DNA of 64,000 nt. Source: Archangium sp. (GTDB taxonomy: Bacteria; Myxococcota; Myxococcia; Myxococcales; Myxococcaceae). Positions 49,779-58,278 of the stretch are shown one piece after another. The DNA lies in the NCBI GenBank assembly GCA_022843845.1, contig JALHMW010000019.1, forward strand, positions 1 through 64,000. Reading direction: 5' to 3'. Position numbers and translations under genes: made by a program. The first letter of the stretch is position 1, and each line of letters begins with the position of its first letter. Below the pieces are notes generated by a model. That model had not been told where the DNA came from and did not search any database. It saw only the letters and a list, made by a program, of their open reading frames with translations.

Positions 49779-51160
49779 CCAGGTTCTCGAGCGGCGTGGT
49801 TGACGTCAAGCCCAGCGTGCAGACGTGGCTCGAGTTGGTCCGCACGGCGGTCGATCTCGCCGTTCAGGTCGACTCGGCAGGCACCATTCGTGATGTGTCG
49901 GTGGGCGAGTCTGTCGCTGACGTCGTTGGCTGGGAGTCGTTGGTGGGCAAGCCGTGGACGTCGGTGGTGGCCTCCGACAGCCGCACCAAAGCAGAGGCGC
50001 TGCTCGCCGCCGGCGCGGTCGCTTCCCGCTCACGCGAAGTGAACGTCGAGCTCGAGGGCGTCGGCCAGTTTCCCTTCCGGTTCAGTGCGCTCAAGCTCGA
50101 TGAGCCCCACGGCATCTTGATGGTGGGGCGCGATTACCGCTCCGTCTCGGCGATGCAGCAGCGCATGGTCGCGCTCCAGCAGACGGCCGACCGGGAGTAC
50201 GCGCGGCTGCGCCAGGCCGACACCCGCTACCGGCTCTTCTTTCACGTGTGCGCCGAGGCTGTGCTCGTCACCGAGGTGGAGGGCCTGCGAGTGGTCGAAG
50301 CGAACCCTGCCGCCGCGACGCTCTTCGAGGCGCCTCCGTCGGACCTGGTTCGGCAGAGCGCCTATGCGTTCCTCGACGCCGAGAGCCGCAAGGCGCTCGA
50401 GTCGATGGTGTCGGCTGTCAGCTCCGGCGCCCGGCCGACCGAGCTGCAGGTCAGGCTCGCCGACCGACCCACGCCCCTGACGCTGTCGATGTCGCTCTTC
50501 CGTCAGTCTGGCACGCCGCTGGTGTTGCTGCGGTTGTGGCTGACCAGCACACGAACCAACGTCGCGACGGCAAGCAGCACCCGGTTGCGCGCCCTCATCG
50601 AGGCGATGCCAGACAGCTTCGTGGTGGTGAGCCCCGACCGCCGCATTCTGAGCGCGAACCCCGCGTTCTGCGAGTTGGTGAGCCAGGCGAACGAACAGCA
50701 GGTGCTCGGTGAGTCCATCGAGCGATGGCTCGGCCGACCGGGAGTCGACCTGAAGATCATGTTCGCGAACCTCAAGGAGCACGGCTCCGTCAGGAACTTC
50801 GCCACCCTCGTTCGCACCGACGTCGGGCCACCGCAGGAAGCGGTCGTGACGGCCGTCGCGGTGAACGAGGGTGAGGTTCCCTGTGTGGGCTTCACCATTC
50901 GCCCCGCCGCCTCGCGGTTGCTGCTCGCGCCCTCCGCGCTCCCGCGGTCGGTCGACCAGCTCAAGGAGCTGGTGGGCCGCGTGCCCATCAAGGAGATCGT
51001 TCGTGAGTCGGCCGACCTCATCGAGCGGCTGTGCATTCAGGCGGCGCTCGACGTGAGCGACAACAACCGCGCCTCGGCCGCACAGCTGTTGGGCCTGAGT
51101 CGTCAGGGGCTGTACTCCAAGCTCCGCCGGTATGGCCTGGTGAACTCCGAGCCGTCGTGA
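49775..51160 (+). CDS. ppsR: Photosynthesis gene repressor PpsR/CrtJ
   Basis: PpsR represses bch, crt and puf/puc genes in oxygen by binding TGT-N12-ACA. The 461-residue product has an N-terminal PAS domain, a Q-linker helix (MQQRMVALQQTADREYARLR), two further PAS domains (~residues 150-265, 275-385) and a C-terminal Fis-type HTH (NNRASAAQLLGLSRQGLYSK). A cysteine at residue 420 (ERLCIQAALD) sits where the redox-active HTH cysteine of CrtJ/PpsR is placed. ATG 49775 was chosen over 49724 because it overlaps the aerR stop. Confidence 0.95.
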   Translation: MTRFSSGVVDVKPSVQTWLELVRTAVDLAVQVDSAGTIRDVSVGESVADVVGWESLVGKPWTSVVASDSRTKAEALLAAGAVASRSREVNVELEGVGQFPFRFSALKLDEPHGILMVGRDYRSVSAMQQRMVALQQTADREYARLRQADTRYRLFFHVCAEAVLVTEVEGLRVVEANPAAATLFEAPPSDLVRQSAYAFLDAESRKALESMVSAVSSGARPTELQVRLADRPTPLTLSMSLFRQSGTPLVLLRLWLTSTRTNVATASSTRLRALIEAMPDSFVVVSPDRRILSANPAFCELVSQANEQQVLGESIERWLGRPGVDLKIMFANLKEHGSVRNFATLVRTDVGPPQEAVVTAVAVNEGEVPCVGFTIRPAASRLLLAPSALPRSVDQLKELVGRVPIKEIVRESADLIERLCIQAALDVSDNNRASAAQLLGLSRQGLYSKLRRYGLVNSEPS

Positions 51161-51231
51161 CGTGCGCGCCTCCGTGATGCTCGGGGCGCGGTGTTCGATG
51201 CGCGCTGAGATGTCGGTTGCTACATCGCGCC

Positions 51232-52842
51232 ATGCGTTTTTCTGTTCCGACCGAAGCCGAGATCCCCGAGTCCGTGCGGCTGGGCCCCCCGCTCCACCAG
51301 CGTGAGTACCTGGTGGGCGGCGTGCTCGTGCAGTGGCAGGGCCCCCTCAATGACGTCTTCTCTCCAGTCTCGGTGAAGCAGGCCGACGGCACCGTCTCGC
51401 AGCGCCTGATGGGGAGCACGCCGCTGCTCACCACCACCGAGTCGCTCCAGGCCCTCGACGCCGCGGTGAAGGCGTGGGACCTCGGCCGAGGCCCGTGGCC
51501 CACCATGCCCGTCGGCGATCGCATCGCGCACGTCGAGCGCTTCCTCGTCGCCATGCGCGCGAAGCGCAGCGAGGTGGTGAAGCTCCTGATGTGGGAGATC
51601 GGCAAGCCCCTCAAGGACGCCGAGCGGGAGTTCGACCGCACCGTCGAGTACATCGTCGACACCATCTCGGCCCTCAAGGACGCCGACCGCCACGCCACCC
51701 GCTTCGTGCACGAGCAGGGCATCATGGGTCAGGTACGGCGCGTGCCGCTCGGCGTCGCGCTCTGCATGGGGCCGTACAACTACCCCCTCAACGAGACCTT
51801 CAGCACCATGTTCCCCGCGCTGCTGATGGGGAACCCCGTCATCTTCAAGCCCGCCAAGTTCGGCGTGCTGCTCGTGCAGCCGCTCCTCGAGGCCTTCAGA
51901 GACTGCTTCCCGCCCGGGGTCGTCAACGTCATCTACGGCCGCGGCCGAGAGACGGTGGGCGCGCTGATGGAGAGCGGGAAGGTCGACGTGCTGGCCTTCA
52001 TCGGCACCAACAAGGGCGCCAACGACTTGAAGCGCCTGCACCCGCGGCCGCACCGCCTCAAGTCGGTGCTGGGCCTCGACGCGAAGAACATCGGCATCGT
52101 CATGGCAGACGCCGACCTCGACGAGGCCGTGAAGGAGTGTGCCCTCGGGACGCTGACCTTCAACGGCCAGCGCTGCACCGCCATCAAGCTGGTGATGGTG
52201 CACCGGCAGCTCGCCGACGCCTTCGTCTCACGCTTCGTGAGCCAGGTGGAGTCACTCAAGGCCGGCCTGCCATGGGAGAGCGGCGTCACCCTCACGGCGC
52301 TGCCCGAGCCGGGCAAGACGCAGTACCTCCAGGGGCTGCTCGCCGATGCCCAGAAGCACGGCGCGAAGGTGATGAACGCGCAGGGTGGTGAGGTGAGCGG
52401 AGCGGCGATGACGCCCGCGGTGCTCTACCCCGTCACCCGCGACATGCGGCTGTGGCACGAGGAGCAGTTCGGCCCGCTGGTGCCCATCACCGTGTTCGAC
52501 GACGAGCAGCAGGTGATCGACGCCGTCGTCGAGTCTCCGTTCGGCCAGCAGGTCTCTCTCTTCGGCAAAGACGCGGTGAAGATGGGCCGCGTCATCGACG
52601 CCTGCGCGCACCAGGTCGGCCGCATCAACTTGAACAGCCAGTGTCAGCGCGGCCCCGACTCGTTCCCCTTCAACGGCCGGAAGGACTCGGCCGAAGGCAC
52701 CCTCTCAGTCACCGATGCGCTGCGCGTCTTCAGCATTCGCACCGTCGTCGCCGCCAAGGTGACGGAGAAGAACAAGCAGGTGGTGCGCGACATCCTCACG
52801 GGGCGCCACTCGGCCTTCCTGAGCACCGACTACCTGCTGTGA
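51232..52842 (+). CDS. gapN: NADP-dependent glyceraldehyde-3-phosphate dehydrogenase (aldehyde dehydrogenase family)
   Basis: GapN oxidises glyceraldehyde-3-phosphate to 3-phosphoglycerate with NADP, without phosphate. The 536-residue product has ALDH features: GPYNYPLNETFSTMFPALLM (~residues 180-199), the Glu region VLGLDAKNIGIV, catalytic Cys315 in TFNGQRCTAIK, and EEQFGPLVPITVFDD. The plant/bacterial GapN-like QCQRGPDSFPFNGRKDS motif supports the assignment. It lies 72 bp after ppsR. Its link to phototrophy (NADPH supply) is speculative. Confidence 0.85.
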   Translation: MRFSVPTEAEIPESVRLGPPLHQREYLVGGVLVQWQGPLNDVFSPVSVKQADGTVSQRLMGSTPLLTTTESLQALDAAVKAWDLGRGPWPTMPVGDRIAHVERFLVAMRAKRSEVVKLLMWEIGKPLKDAEREFDRTVEYIVDTISALKDADRHATRFVHEQGIMGQVRRVPLGVALCMGPYNYPLNETFSTMFPALLMGNPVIFKPAKFGVLLVQPLLEAFRDCFPPGVVNVIYGRGRETVGALMESGKVDVLAFIGTNKGANDLKRLHPRPHRLKSVLGLDAKNIGIVMADADLDEAVKECALGTLTFNGQRCTAIKLVMVHRQLADAFVSRFVSQVESLKAGLPWESGVTLTALPEPGKTQYLQGLLADAQKHGAKVMNAQGGEVSGAAMTPAVLYPVTRDMRLWHEEQFGPLVPITVFDDEQQVIDAVVESPFGQQVSLFGKDAVKMGRVIDACAHQVGRINLNSQCQRGPDSFPFNGRKDSAEGTLSVTDALRVFSIRTVVAAKVTEKNKQVVRDILTGRHSAFLSTDYLL

Positions 52843-53072
52843 GCGTCGGCTTCAGGAACGAGCGGGGGTCGAGCTTCACCACGGGCGCACGCCACGCCGT
52901 CACCACGTGTCTCCGGAAGAAGAAGACCATCGGCCTCTGCGGCCAGGGCCCGTCAGATCACCTCGACTTTGCACAGTGGCTGATGGCAGAGGGCCTCGAG
53001 TCGATGTCGCTCAACCCCGACACCGTCGTCGACACCTGGAAACGCCTCGCGCTCCCACCCCGAGCGCCCTGA
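52839..53072 (+). pseudogene. C-terminal remnant of phosphoenolpyruvate synthase
   Basis: From GTG 52839 (overlapping the gapN stop) the 77-residue frame contains KTIGLCGQGPSDHLDFAQWL, then LESMSLNPDTVVDTWKRLA. This is the last ~60 residues of PEP synthase/PPDK-type enzymes, with the catalytic-region Cys-Gly-Gln and the final Ser-Leu-Asn-Pro-Asp block. The ~700 preceding residues of the enzyme are absent; only a short unrelated stretch precedes it. It is either a decayed gene tail or a free-standing small domain. The clean frame leaves both open. Confidence 0.65.
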
Positions 53073-53085
53073 CGAGACGAACGCC

Positions 53086-53517
53086 ATGTACCTCTGGATC
53101 AAGACGCTGCACGTGGTCGCCGTCATCAGCTGGATGGCCGGCCTGCTCTACATCTACCGGCTGTTCGTCTACCACGCGATGGAGACCGAGCAGGTGGTGC
53201 GCGACCGCTTCCAGGTGATGGAGCGGCGCCTGCTCAACGCCATCACCACGCCCGCCGGCGTGGTGAGCGTGGCCACGGGCGTGGCGATGATCTGGCTCAT
53301 CCCCAGCTGGTTGTCTCAGCCGTGGCTGCACCTGAAGATCACGCTGGTGCTGGGACTCATCGTCTCGAACGCCTTCGCCGTCGTCGCCCGCAAGCGCCTC
53401 ATCACCGAGCCGCACGCCTGGCCGCACACGTTCTTCCGGGTGATGAACGAGGTGCCCACGCTGCTGATGATCTTCATCGTGGCGATGGTGATCCTCAAGC
53501 CGGTGCTGTGGGGCTGA
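53086..53517 (+). CDS. hemJ: Protoporphyrinogen IX oxidase HemJ
   Basis: HemJ makes protoporphyrin IX from protoporphyrinogen in many bacteria lacking HemG/HemY. The 143-residue, four-helix membrane protein has the conserved His in YLWIKTLHVVAVISWMAGLL (~residues 2-21), YHAMETE, and the C-terminal FFRVMNEVPTLLMIFIVAMV. The length is typical. It converges with hemF, and the two genes overlap at their 3' ends by 23 bp. Confidence 0.9.
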   Translation: MYLWIKTLHVVAVISWMAGLLYIYRLFVYHAMETEQVVRDRFQVMERRLLNAITTPAGVVSVATGVAMIWLIPSWLSQPWLHLKITLVLGLIVSNAFAVVARKRLITEPHAWPHTFFRVMNEVPTLLMIFIVAMVILKPVLWG

Positions 53518-54406
53518 CCCGCACGCGCTCCATGAGGCGGCGTTGGCGAGCGTCGAGCTCGGGCTCTCCGTAGCGCCACGTCGCGCCGGGCGGCATCGAC
53601 ATGAGGATCGACTCGGTGCGGCCGTTGGACTGGAGCCCGAACAGGGTGCCGCGGTCCCACACGAGGTTGAACTCGACGTAGCGGCCGCGGCGATGGGCCT
53701 GCCACGCGCGATCGTTCTCGGTGAAGGGCATGGCGCGTCGGCGCTCGACGATGGGCCGGTACGCCTCGAGGAACGCGAGCCCCACCGCCTGCGTGAAGCC
53801 GAAGCAGTGCTCGAAGGTGCCACCGAACGGGTGCGACTCGTTGAGGTCGTCGAAGAAGAGGCCGCCGAGGCCGCGGCGCTCCTGGCGGTGCTTGAGCGTG
53901 AAGTACGTGTCGCAGTCGGCGGCCATGCGCTCGTACATCGCGTCGCCGCCGTAGGGCTGACAGGTGGCGCGGCTCACGGCGCGCCAGTGCGCTTCGTCTT
54001 CGACTTCGTAGAAGTACGGCGTCAGGTCGAAGCCGCCTCCGAACCACCAGGCCGAGCCATCATCGGTCGAGAAGCTGCGCACGTTGAGGTGCGCGGTCGG
54101 CACGTTCGGGTTGCGCGGGTGCATCACCAGCGACACGCCCTGCGCGTGAAAGCCCTTGCCGGCGAGGTGCGGGTTGCGTTGCGTCGCCGACGGCGGGAGC
54201 GCCTTGCCGCGCACGTCTGACATCGCCACGCCCCCACGCTCGAACAGCGCACCGCCCTCGAGGATGCAGGTGGTGCCGCCGCCCTCCAACATGCCGCCCG
54301 GCTCCTTCGTCCACACGTCGCGCAGGAAGGGCCGCCCCTCGAGCGCCCCCAGCCCGTCGACGATGGTGTTGAGGATGGTCTCCAGCGCTGGCTTCACGTC
54401 ACGCAT
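53495..54406 (-). CDS. hemF: Oxygen-dependent coproporphyrinogen III oxidase
   Basis: HemF oxidatively decarboxylates coproporphyrinogen III using O2. The 303-residue product has signature stretches PNVPTAHLNVRSF, WWFGGGFDLTPYF (~residues 140-152), KHRQERRGLGGLFFDDLNE and RRGRYVEFNLVWDRGTLFGL. It matches the aerobic lifestyle implied by AcsF. It is the last gene of the minus-strand hem run, separated from the response regulator by 73 bp. Confidence 0.95.
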   Translation of the reverse strand: MRDVKPALETILNTIVDGLGALEGRPFLRDVWTKEPGGMLEGGGTTCILEGGALFERGGVAMSDVRGKALPPSATQRNPHLAGKGFHAQGVSLVMHPRNPNVPTAHLNVRSFSTDDGSAWWFGGGFDLTPYFYEVEDEAHWRAVSRATCQPYGGDAMYERMAADCDTYFTLKHRQERRGLGGLFFDDLNESHPFGGTFEHCFGFTQAVGLAFLEAYRPIVERRRAMPFTENDRAWQAHRRGRYVEFNLVWDRGTLFGLQSNGRTESILMSMPPGATWRYGEPELDARQRRLMERVRVSPTAPA

Positions 54407-54479
54407 CGTGTGTTCTCCGGTGTTGAGGCGTCAGTCCCCTCGGTATTCGCGTGGCGGGGAGCCCGAAGCAGGCGCGCCG

Positions 54480-55163
54480 TCACGGCTTGAAGAGGTAGCC
54501 CCGGCCACGCAGGGTGATGAGGTGGTGCGGCGACTCGGGGTCGGTCTCGAAGAGGCGCCGGAGCCGCATGATGAAGTTGTCGACGGTGCGATCGGTGGGG
54601 AAGGCATCCATGCCCCACACCTCTTCGAGGATGTCGGCGCGCGAGAGCGCCTCGTCGGGCCGGTTGGCGAACAGCTGCATCAAGCGCAGCTCCTTCTCGG
54701 ACAACGACAAGAGCCCCTCGCTGGTGAGCGCCTGGCCCGTGTCGAAGCGCACCCAGAACGCGCCGAGCGTCAGCCGGGTGTCTTTCATCGGCCCTGGAGA
54801 CGCGCGCCGCAGCGCTGCACGGACGCGCGCCAGCAGCTCCTGCACGTCGAAGGGCTTGGCGAGGTAGTCGTCAGCGCCGCAGTCGAGGCCGCGCACCCGT
54901 GAGGCCACGTCGGAGCGCGCCGTCAGCATCACGATGGGCTTGCGAACGCCCTTCTCTCTCGCGGTGCGCGTCAGGGTGAAGCCGTCACCGCCCGGGAGCA
55001 TCGCGTCGACCAGCGCCAGATCCCACGTGCCGTCGACGAGCTGGCTGAGCCCCGACGCGAAGTCGGTCGCCTCGATGACCTCGTAGCCGGCGTGCGCGAT
55101 GTTGAGCGTCACCAGATCGCGAACCAACGCGTCGTCTTCGATGACCAGCACCTTCTCAGCCAC
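54480..55163 (-). CDS. OmpR-family response regulator in the hem cluster
   Basis: 227 residues: receiver domain (VLVIEDDALVRDLV, phosphoacceptor Asp in LALVDAMLPGGDG (~residue 53), and DDYLAKPFD with the Lys) and a C-terminal winged-helix DNA-binding domain (DRTVDNFIMRLRRLFETDPE). It overlaps the kinase gene by 8 bp. Regulation of the surrounding hem genes is suggested only by location. Confidence 0.9.
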   Translation of the reverse strand: MAEKVLVIEDDALVRDLVTLNIAHAGYEVIEATDFASGLSQLVDGTWDLALVDAMLPGGDGFTLTRTAREKGVRKPIVMLTARSDVASRVRGLDCGADDYLAKPFDVQELLARVRAALRRASPGPMKDTRLTLGAFWVRFDTGQALTSEGLLSLSEKELRLMQLFANRPDEALSRADILEEVWGMDAFPTDRTVDNFIMRLRRLFETDPESPHHLITLRGRGYLFKP

Positions 55164-56124
55164 GCGCGGGGACCTCGTCGACGAGGGGCAACGAGAAGGT
55201 GAAGACGGCGCCGCGCCCGGGGCCCTCGCTGTGGGCCTTGAGCTCGCCCTTCATGCGCAGCGCGAGCTGTCGCGAGATGTAGAGGCCCAGGCCGCTGCCG
55301 TGCGTCATGCCGTCGTGTTCGTGCCTCGTGAAGGGGTCGAAGAGGCGCTCGGCCTGCTCCGAGGGGAAGCCCTCGCCGCCGTCGCGCACCGAGAGCTCCC
55401 ACGTGTTCGCCGTGAGCGCCCCGGTCAGCTCGGTGTGACCGCCGCCGTACTTTCGGGCGTTGTCGAGCAGGTTCTCGAGAATGACGCGAAACGCGTCGAG
55501 GTCGGCGCGAACCCGCGCGTCGGGGAGCTGGGTGATGGCCACCGTCTCGCTGACGCCGGTCGTCGACCGATGCTCGAGCACCTGCCCCACCAGCGTGCGG
55601 GCGTCGTGCGCCGTGAGGGAGAGGTTCCCATCTGAGGTGACGGAGCGCTGCCACGTCAGAATGGTCTCGGCGAGGTGGTCGAGGCGATCGACCTCCTGGA
55701 GCCCGCGCTTGAGGAACTCGCGCTGGCGCTCCAGAGGCACCGCGCCCAGCTCGAGCGTCTGTAGCAGCGCGCGCACGCCAGCGATGGGCGTCTTGAGCTC
55801 GTGTGAGGTGAACTGCAGCAGCCGCGTCAGGCGCACCTGGGCCAACTTGCGTTGCCGGGCCACGTAGAAGAGGGCAGCGACGGCCGAGCAGAGCGCGACG
55901 GCGACGGCGACGAACTCCGTCGTCACCATGAAGTTGAGGCGAGCCGCCTGCTCGGTGAGATCGATCGGCTCACCGGTGGTGGCGAGGTGAAGCTGCTGTT
56001 GCAGGCGAACGGTCTCACCGACCAGACGCCGCGCGAGCAGCGCCCACCAGGTGACCATGACGGCGATGACCGTCAGCGCGCTGCCAGCCACGATGTACTC
56101 GAACCGCGCTCGCCACGACGACAT
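55156..56124 (-). CDS. Membrane sensor histidine kinase in the hem cluster
   Basis: 322 residues. Two membrane segments (~residues 9-30 and 72-92) flank a short ~40-residue periplasmic region. The H-box is FTSHELKTPIAGVRALLQTL (~107-126), the N-box ILENLLDNARKYGGG and the G boxes VRDGGEGF and GSGLGLYISRQLA. The short sensor part gives no hint of its ligand. It is the partner of the overlapping OmpR-type regulator and sits 6 bp downstream of hemL. Confidence 0.9.
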   Translation of the reverse strand: MSSWRARFEYIVAGSALTVIAVMVTWWALLARRLVGETVRLQQQLHLATTGEPIDLTEQAARLNFMVTTEFVAVAVALCSAVAALFYVARQRKLAQVRLTRLLQFTSHELKTPIAGVRALLQTLELGAVPLERQREFLKRGLQEVDRLDHLAETILTWQRSVTSDGNLSLTAHDARTLVGQVLEHRSTTGVSETVAITQLPDARVRADLDAFRVILENLLDNARKYGGGHTELTGALTANTWELSVRDGGEGFPSEQAERLFDPFTRHEHDGMTHGSGLGLYISRQLALRMKGELKAHSEGPGRGAVFTFSLPLVDEVPARG

Positions 56125-56129
56125 CGTCT

Positions 56130-57398
56130 TCAGGCCTCCAACATCACATCGAGCAGCCGGTCGACATGGGCCGTAGTGTGGGCCGTCGACAGGAAGCCGA
56201 CCTCATATCCGCTGGGCGGAAGGTAGACACCTCGATCGAGCCACCCGCGGTAGGCGTCGTGGTAGCGCGCCACGACGTCAGCGCGAATCGCCTCGGCGGT
56301 CGTCGGCGGCGTGACGGCGTCGAGGTAGGGCCAGAAGAGCGAGCCGAACCGCCTCAACCCCAGACCGCGGCCGCGCTGGGCCCACCGGCTCTCGAGGTGC
56401 GCGCCCAGGGCTTCGAGCGCCTCGTAGGTGCCGGGCTTCTTCAGCTCGGTCAGCGTCGCGATGCCGGCCGCCAGCGCCACCGGGTTCCCCGCCATGGTGC
56501 CCGCCTGGTACACGCCGCCCAGCGGCGCCAGTTGGGAGAGCAGCTCGCGGGTGCCGACGACGGCGGCGACGGGGAGCCCACCGCCCAGGATCTTGCCGAG
56601 CGTGGTGAGGTCGGGCTTCACGCCCATCAGCCGGCCGTAGCCGCCGAAGTGGAAACGGAAGCCGTTGATGACCTCGTCGAAGATGAGCACGGTGCCGTTG
56701 CGGGTGCAGTGCGCGCGCAGCGCCTCGAGCCAGGCCTTGCGCTGCACGAGGAGCCCGTTGTTGGCCGGGAGAGGCTCGACGATGGCCGCCGCGAGCTGGG
56801 GCCCGTACTTCTCGAACGCCGCCGCCAGCGCAGCTTCGTCATCGAGCGGCACGACGACGGTCGTCGCGGCGAGGCCTTCCGGCACGCCCTTGCTGTCAGA
56901 GAGGCCCTGCGTCACCAGCCCGCTGCCGGCCTTCACCAACATGCTGTCGACGTGCCCGTGGTAGCAGCCGGTGAACTTCAGCGTCAGCGCTCTGCCGGTC
57001 GAGCCACGCGCCAGGCGCAGCGCCGTCGCGACGGCCTCGGTGCCTGAGACGACGAAGCGGGTCAGCTGCGCTTCCGGAAACGCCTCGAGCACCAGGTCGG
57101 CCAGCGCGACCTCGTGGCGGTGGGTGGTACCGAACGCCAGCCCGTCTCGCACCGTGCGCGTGACGGCCTCGACGACGCCGGGGTGCGCGTGCCCGAGGAT
57201 GTTGGGGCCCCACGCCAGGCAGAAGTCGAGCAGCTGGTTGCCGTCCTCATCCCACATGAACGGGCCCTCGGCGCGGCTGATGTAGCGAGGAGCGCCGCCG
57301 ACTTTTCCGAACGCGCGCACCGGGCTCGACACACCGCCTGGCATGCGGCCGCGAGCGCGCTCGAAGAGGGCTTCAGACGTGCTGGAGGAGGGCTTCAT
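56130..57398 (-). CDS. hemL: Glutamate-1-semialdehyde 2,1-aminomutase
   Basis: HemL converts glutamate-1-semialdehyde to 5-aminolevulinate (C5 pathway). The 422-residue PLP enzyme has RMPGGVSSPVRAF (~residues 17-29), GTEAVATALRLARG, FTGCYHGHVDSMLVKAGSG, LIFDEVINGFR, and the PLP-binding Lys in TTLGKILGGGLPVAAVVG. The start is ATG 57398, overlapping the hemC 3' end by 26 bp; longer upstream frames lie within hemC. Confidence 0.95.
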   Translation of the reverse strand: MKPSSSTSEALFERARGRMPGGVSSPVRAFGKVGGAPRYISRAEGPFMWDEDGNQLLDFCLAWGPNILGHAHPGVVEAVTRTVRDGLAFGTTHRHEVALADLVLEAFPEAQLTRFVVSGTEAVATALRLARGSTGRALTLKFTGCYHGHVDSMLVKAGSGLVTQGLSDSKGVPEGLAATTVVVPLDDEAALAAAFEKYGPQLAAAIVEPLPANNGLLVQRKAWLEALRAHCTRNGTVLIFDEVINGFRFHFGGYGRLMGVKPDLTTLGKILGGGLPVAAVVGTRELLSQLAPLGGVYQAGTMAGNPVALAAGIATLTELKKPGTYEALEALGAHLESRWAQRGRGLGLRRFGSLFWPYLDAVTPPTTAEAIRADVVARYHDAYRGWLDRGVYLPPSGYEVGFLSTAHTTAHVDRLLDVMLEA

Positions 57399-58278
57399 GG
57401 GTCGCCTCGAAGTGGAGGGTTGGGAGCATGGACAGCGCAGACGACAGCGTGAGCGGGGCAGAGAGCTCGGTTCGCGCGACGAGGAAGCGGCCGTCGCGCT
57501 CCTGGCCGATGACGAGGTGGGAGCCCTCGAGGTACGCGCCGAAGGGGCTCGAGCAGCCTGCCTCGAAGGCCTGCAGCAACAGCCGCTCCGCGTCGACACG
57601 ACGGCGGGTCTCGACGTGCTCGATGGCGGCCAGGCGGGAGCGCGTGTCCGCGTCGTCCTCTCGGCACTGGAGCGCGATGGTGCCTTGCGCCGGCGCAGGA
57701 ACCCACGCCGTCGGCGCGAGCGCGAACACCTCGAAGGCCGTCAGGTCGATGCCGAGCCGCGAGACGCCCGCGCCGGCCAGCACGATGGCTTCGTACGCGC
57801 CCTCAGCCAGCTTGCGCACGCGGGTCGGTACGTTGCCGCGCAGCGGCGTGGGCAGCAGCGTGGGGGCGTGGTGTCGCACCAACGCCATGCGACGCAGCGA
57901 CGAGGCGCCCACCCGACCACCTGACTTGACCGGCACGGCGGCGGAGCGATCGACGGCGTCGCGGCGCACCACCAGCCAGTCGCGCGGGTCGGCGCGCTCG
58001 AGCACGGCGCCCAGGCACAGGCCCTTCGGCTGCGCGGTGGGAAGATCTTTGAGCGAGTGCACCGCGACGTCGACGCTCTTCTCGTGCAGCGCGCGCTCGA
58101 GCTCGGCGGTGAAGAAGCCCTTCTCCATGCGGCCTGCGAGCACCGGCGCTTGATCGACGTCGCCGCGCGTCTCGATGACGATCTCTTCACAACCGCCGCC
58201 GAGGTGCGTGTTGACGAGCGCGGTCTGCCAGCGCGCCAGCGCACTGCCTCGGGTGGCCAGCTTCAACTCACGGCTCAC
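57373..58278 (-). CDS. hemC: Hydroxymethylbilane synthase (porphobilinogen deaminase)
   Basis: HemC joins four porphobilinogens. The 301-residue product has KLATRGSALARWQTALV (~residues 6-22), the catalytic Asp region VDVAVHSLKDLPT (~69-81), GASSLRRMALVRHHAP and the cofactor-binding Cys in EAGCSSPFGAY. It overlaps hemA by 11 bp and hemL by 26 bp, so the three are one translation-coupled unit. Confidence 0.95.
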   Translation of the reverse strand: MSRELKLATRGSALARWQTALVNTHLGGGCEEIVIETRGDVDQAPVLAGRMEKGFFTAELERALHEKSVDVAVHSLKDLPTAQPKGLCLGAVLERADPRDWLVVRRDAVDRSAAVPVKSGGRVGASSLRRMALVRHHAPTLLPTPLRGNVPTRVRKLAEGAYEAIVLAGAGVSRLGIDLTAFEVFALAPTAWVPAPAQGTIALQCREDDADTRSRLAAIEHVETRRRVDAERLLLQAFEAGCSSPFGAYLEGSHLVIGQERDGRFLVARTELSAPLTLSSALSMLPTLHFEATHEALLQHV

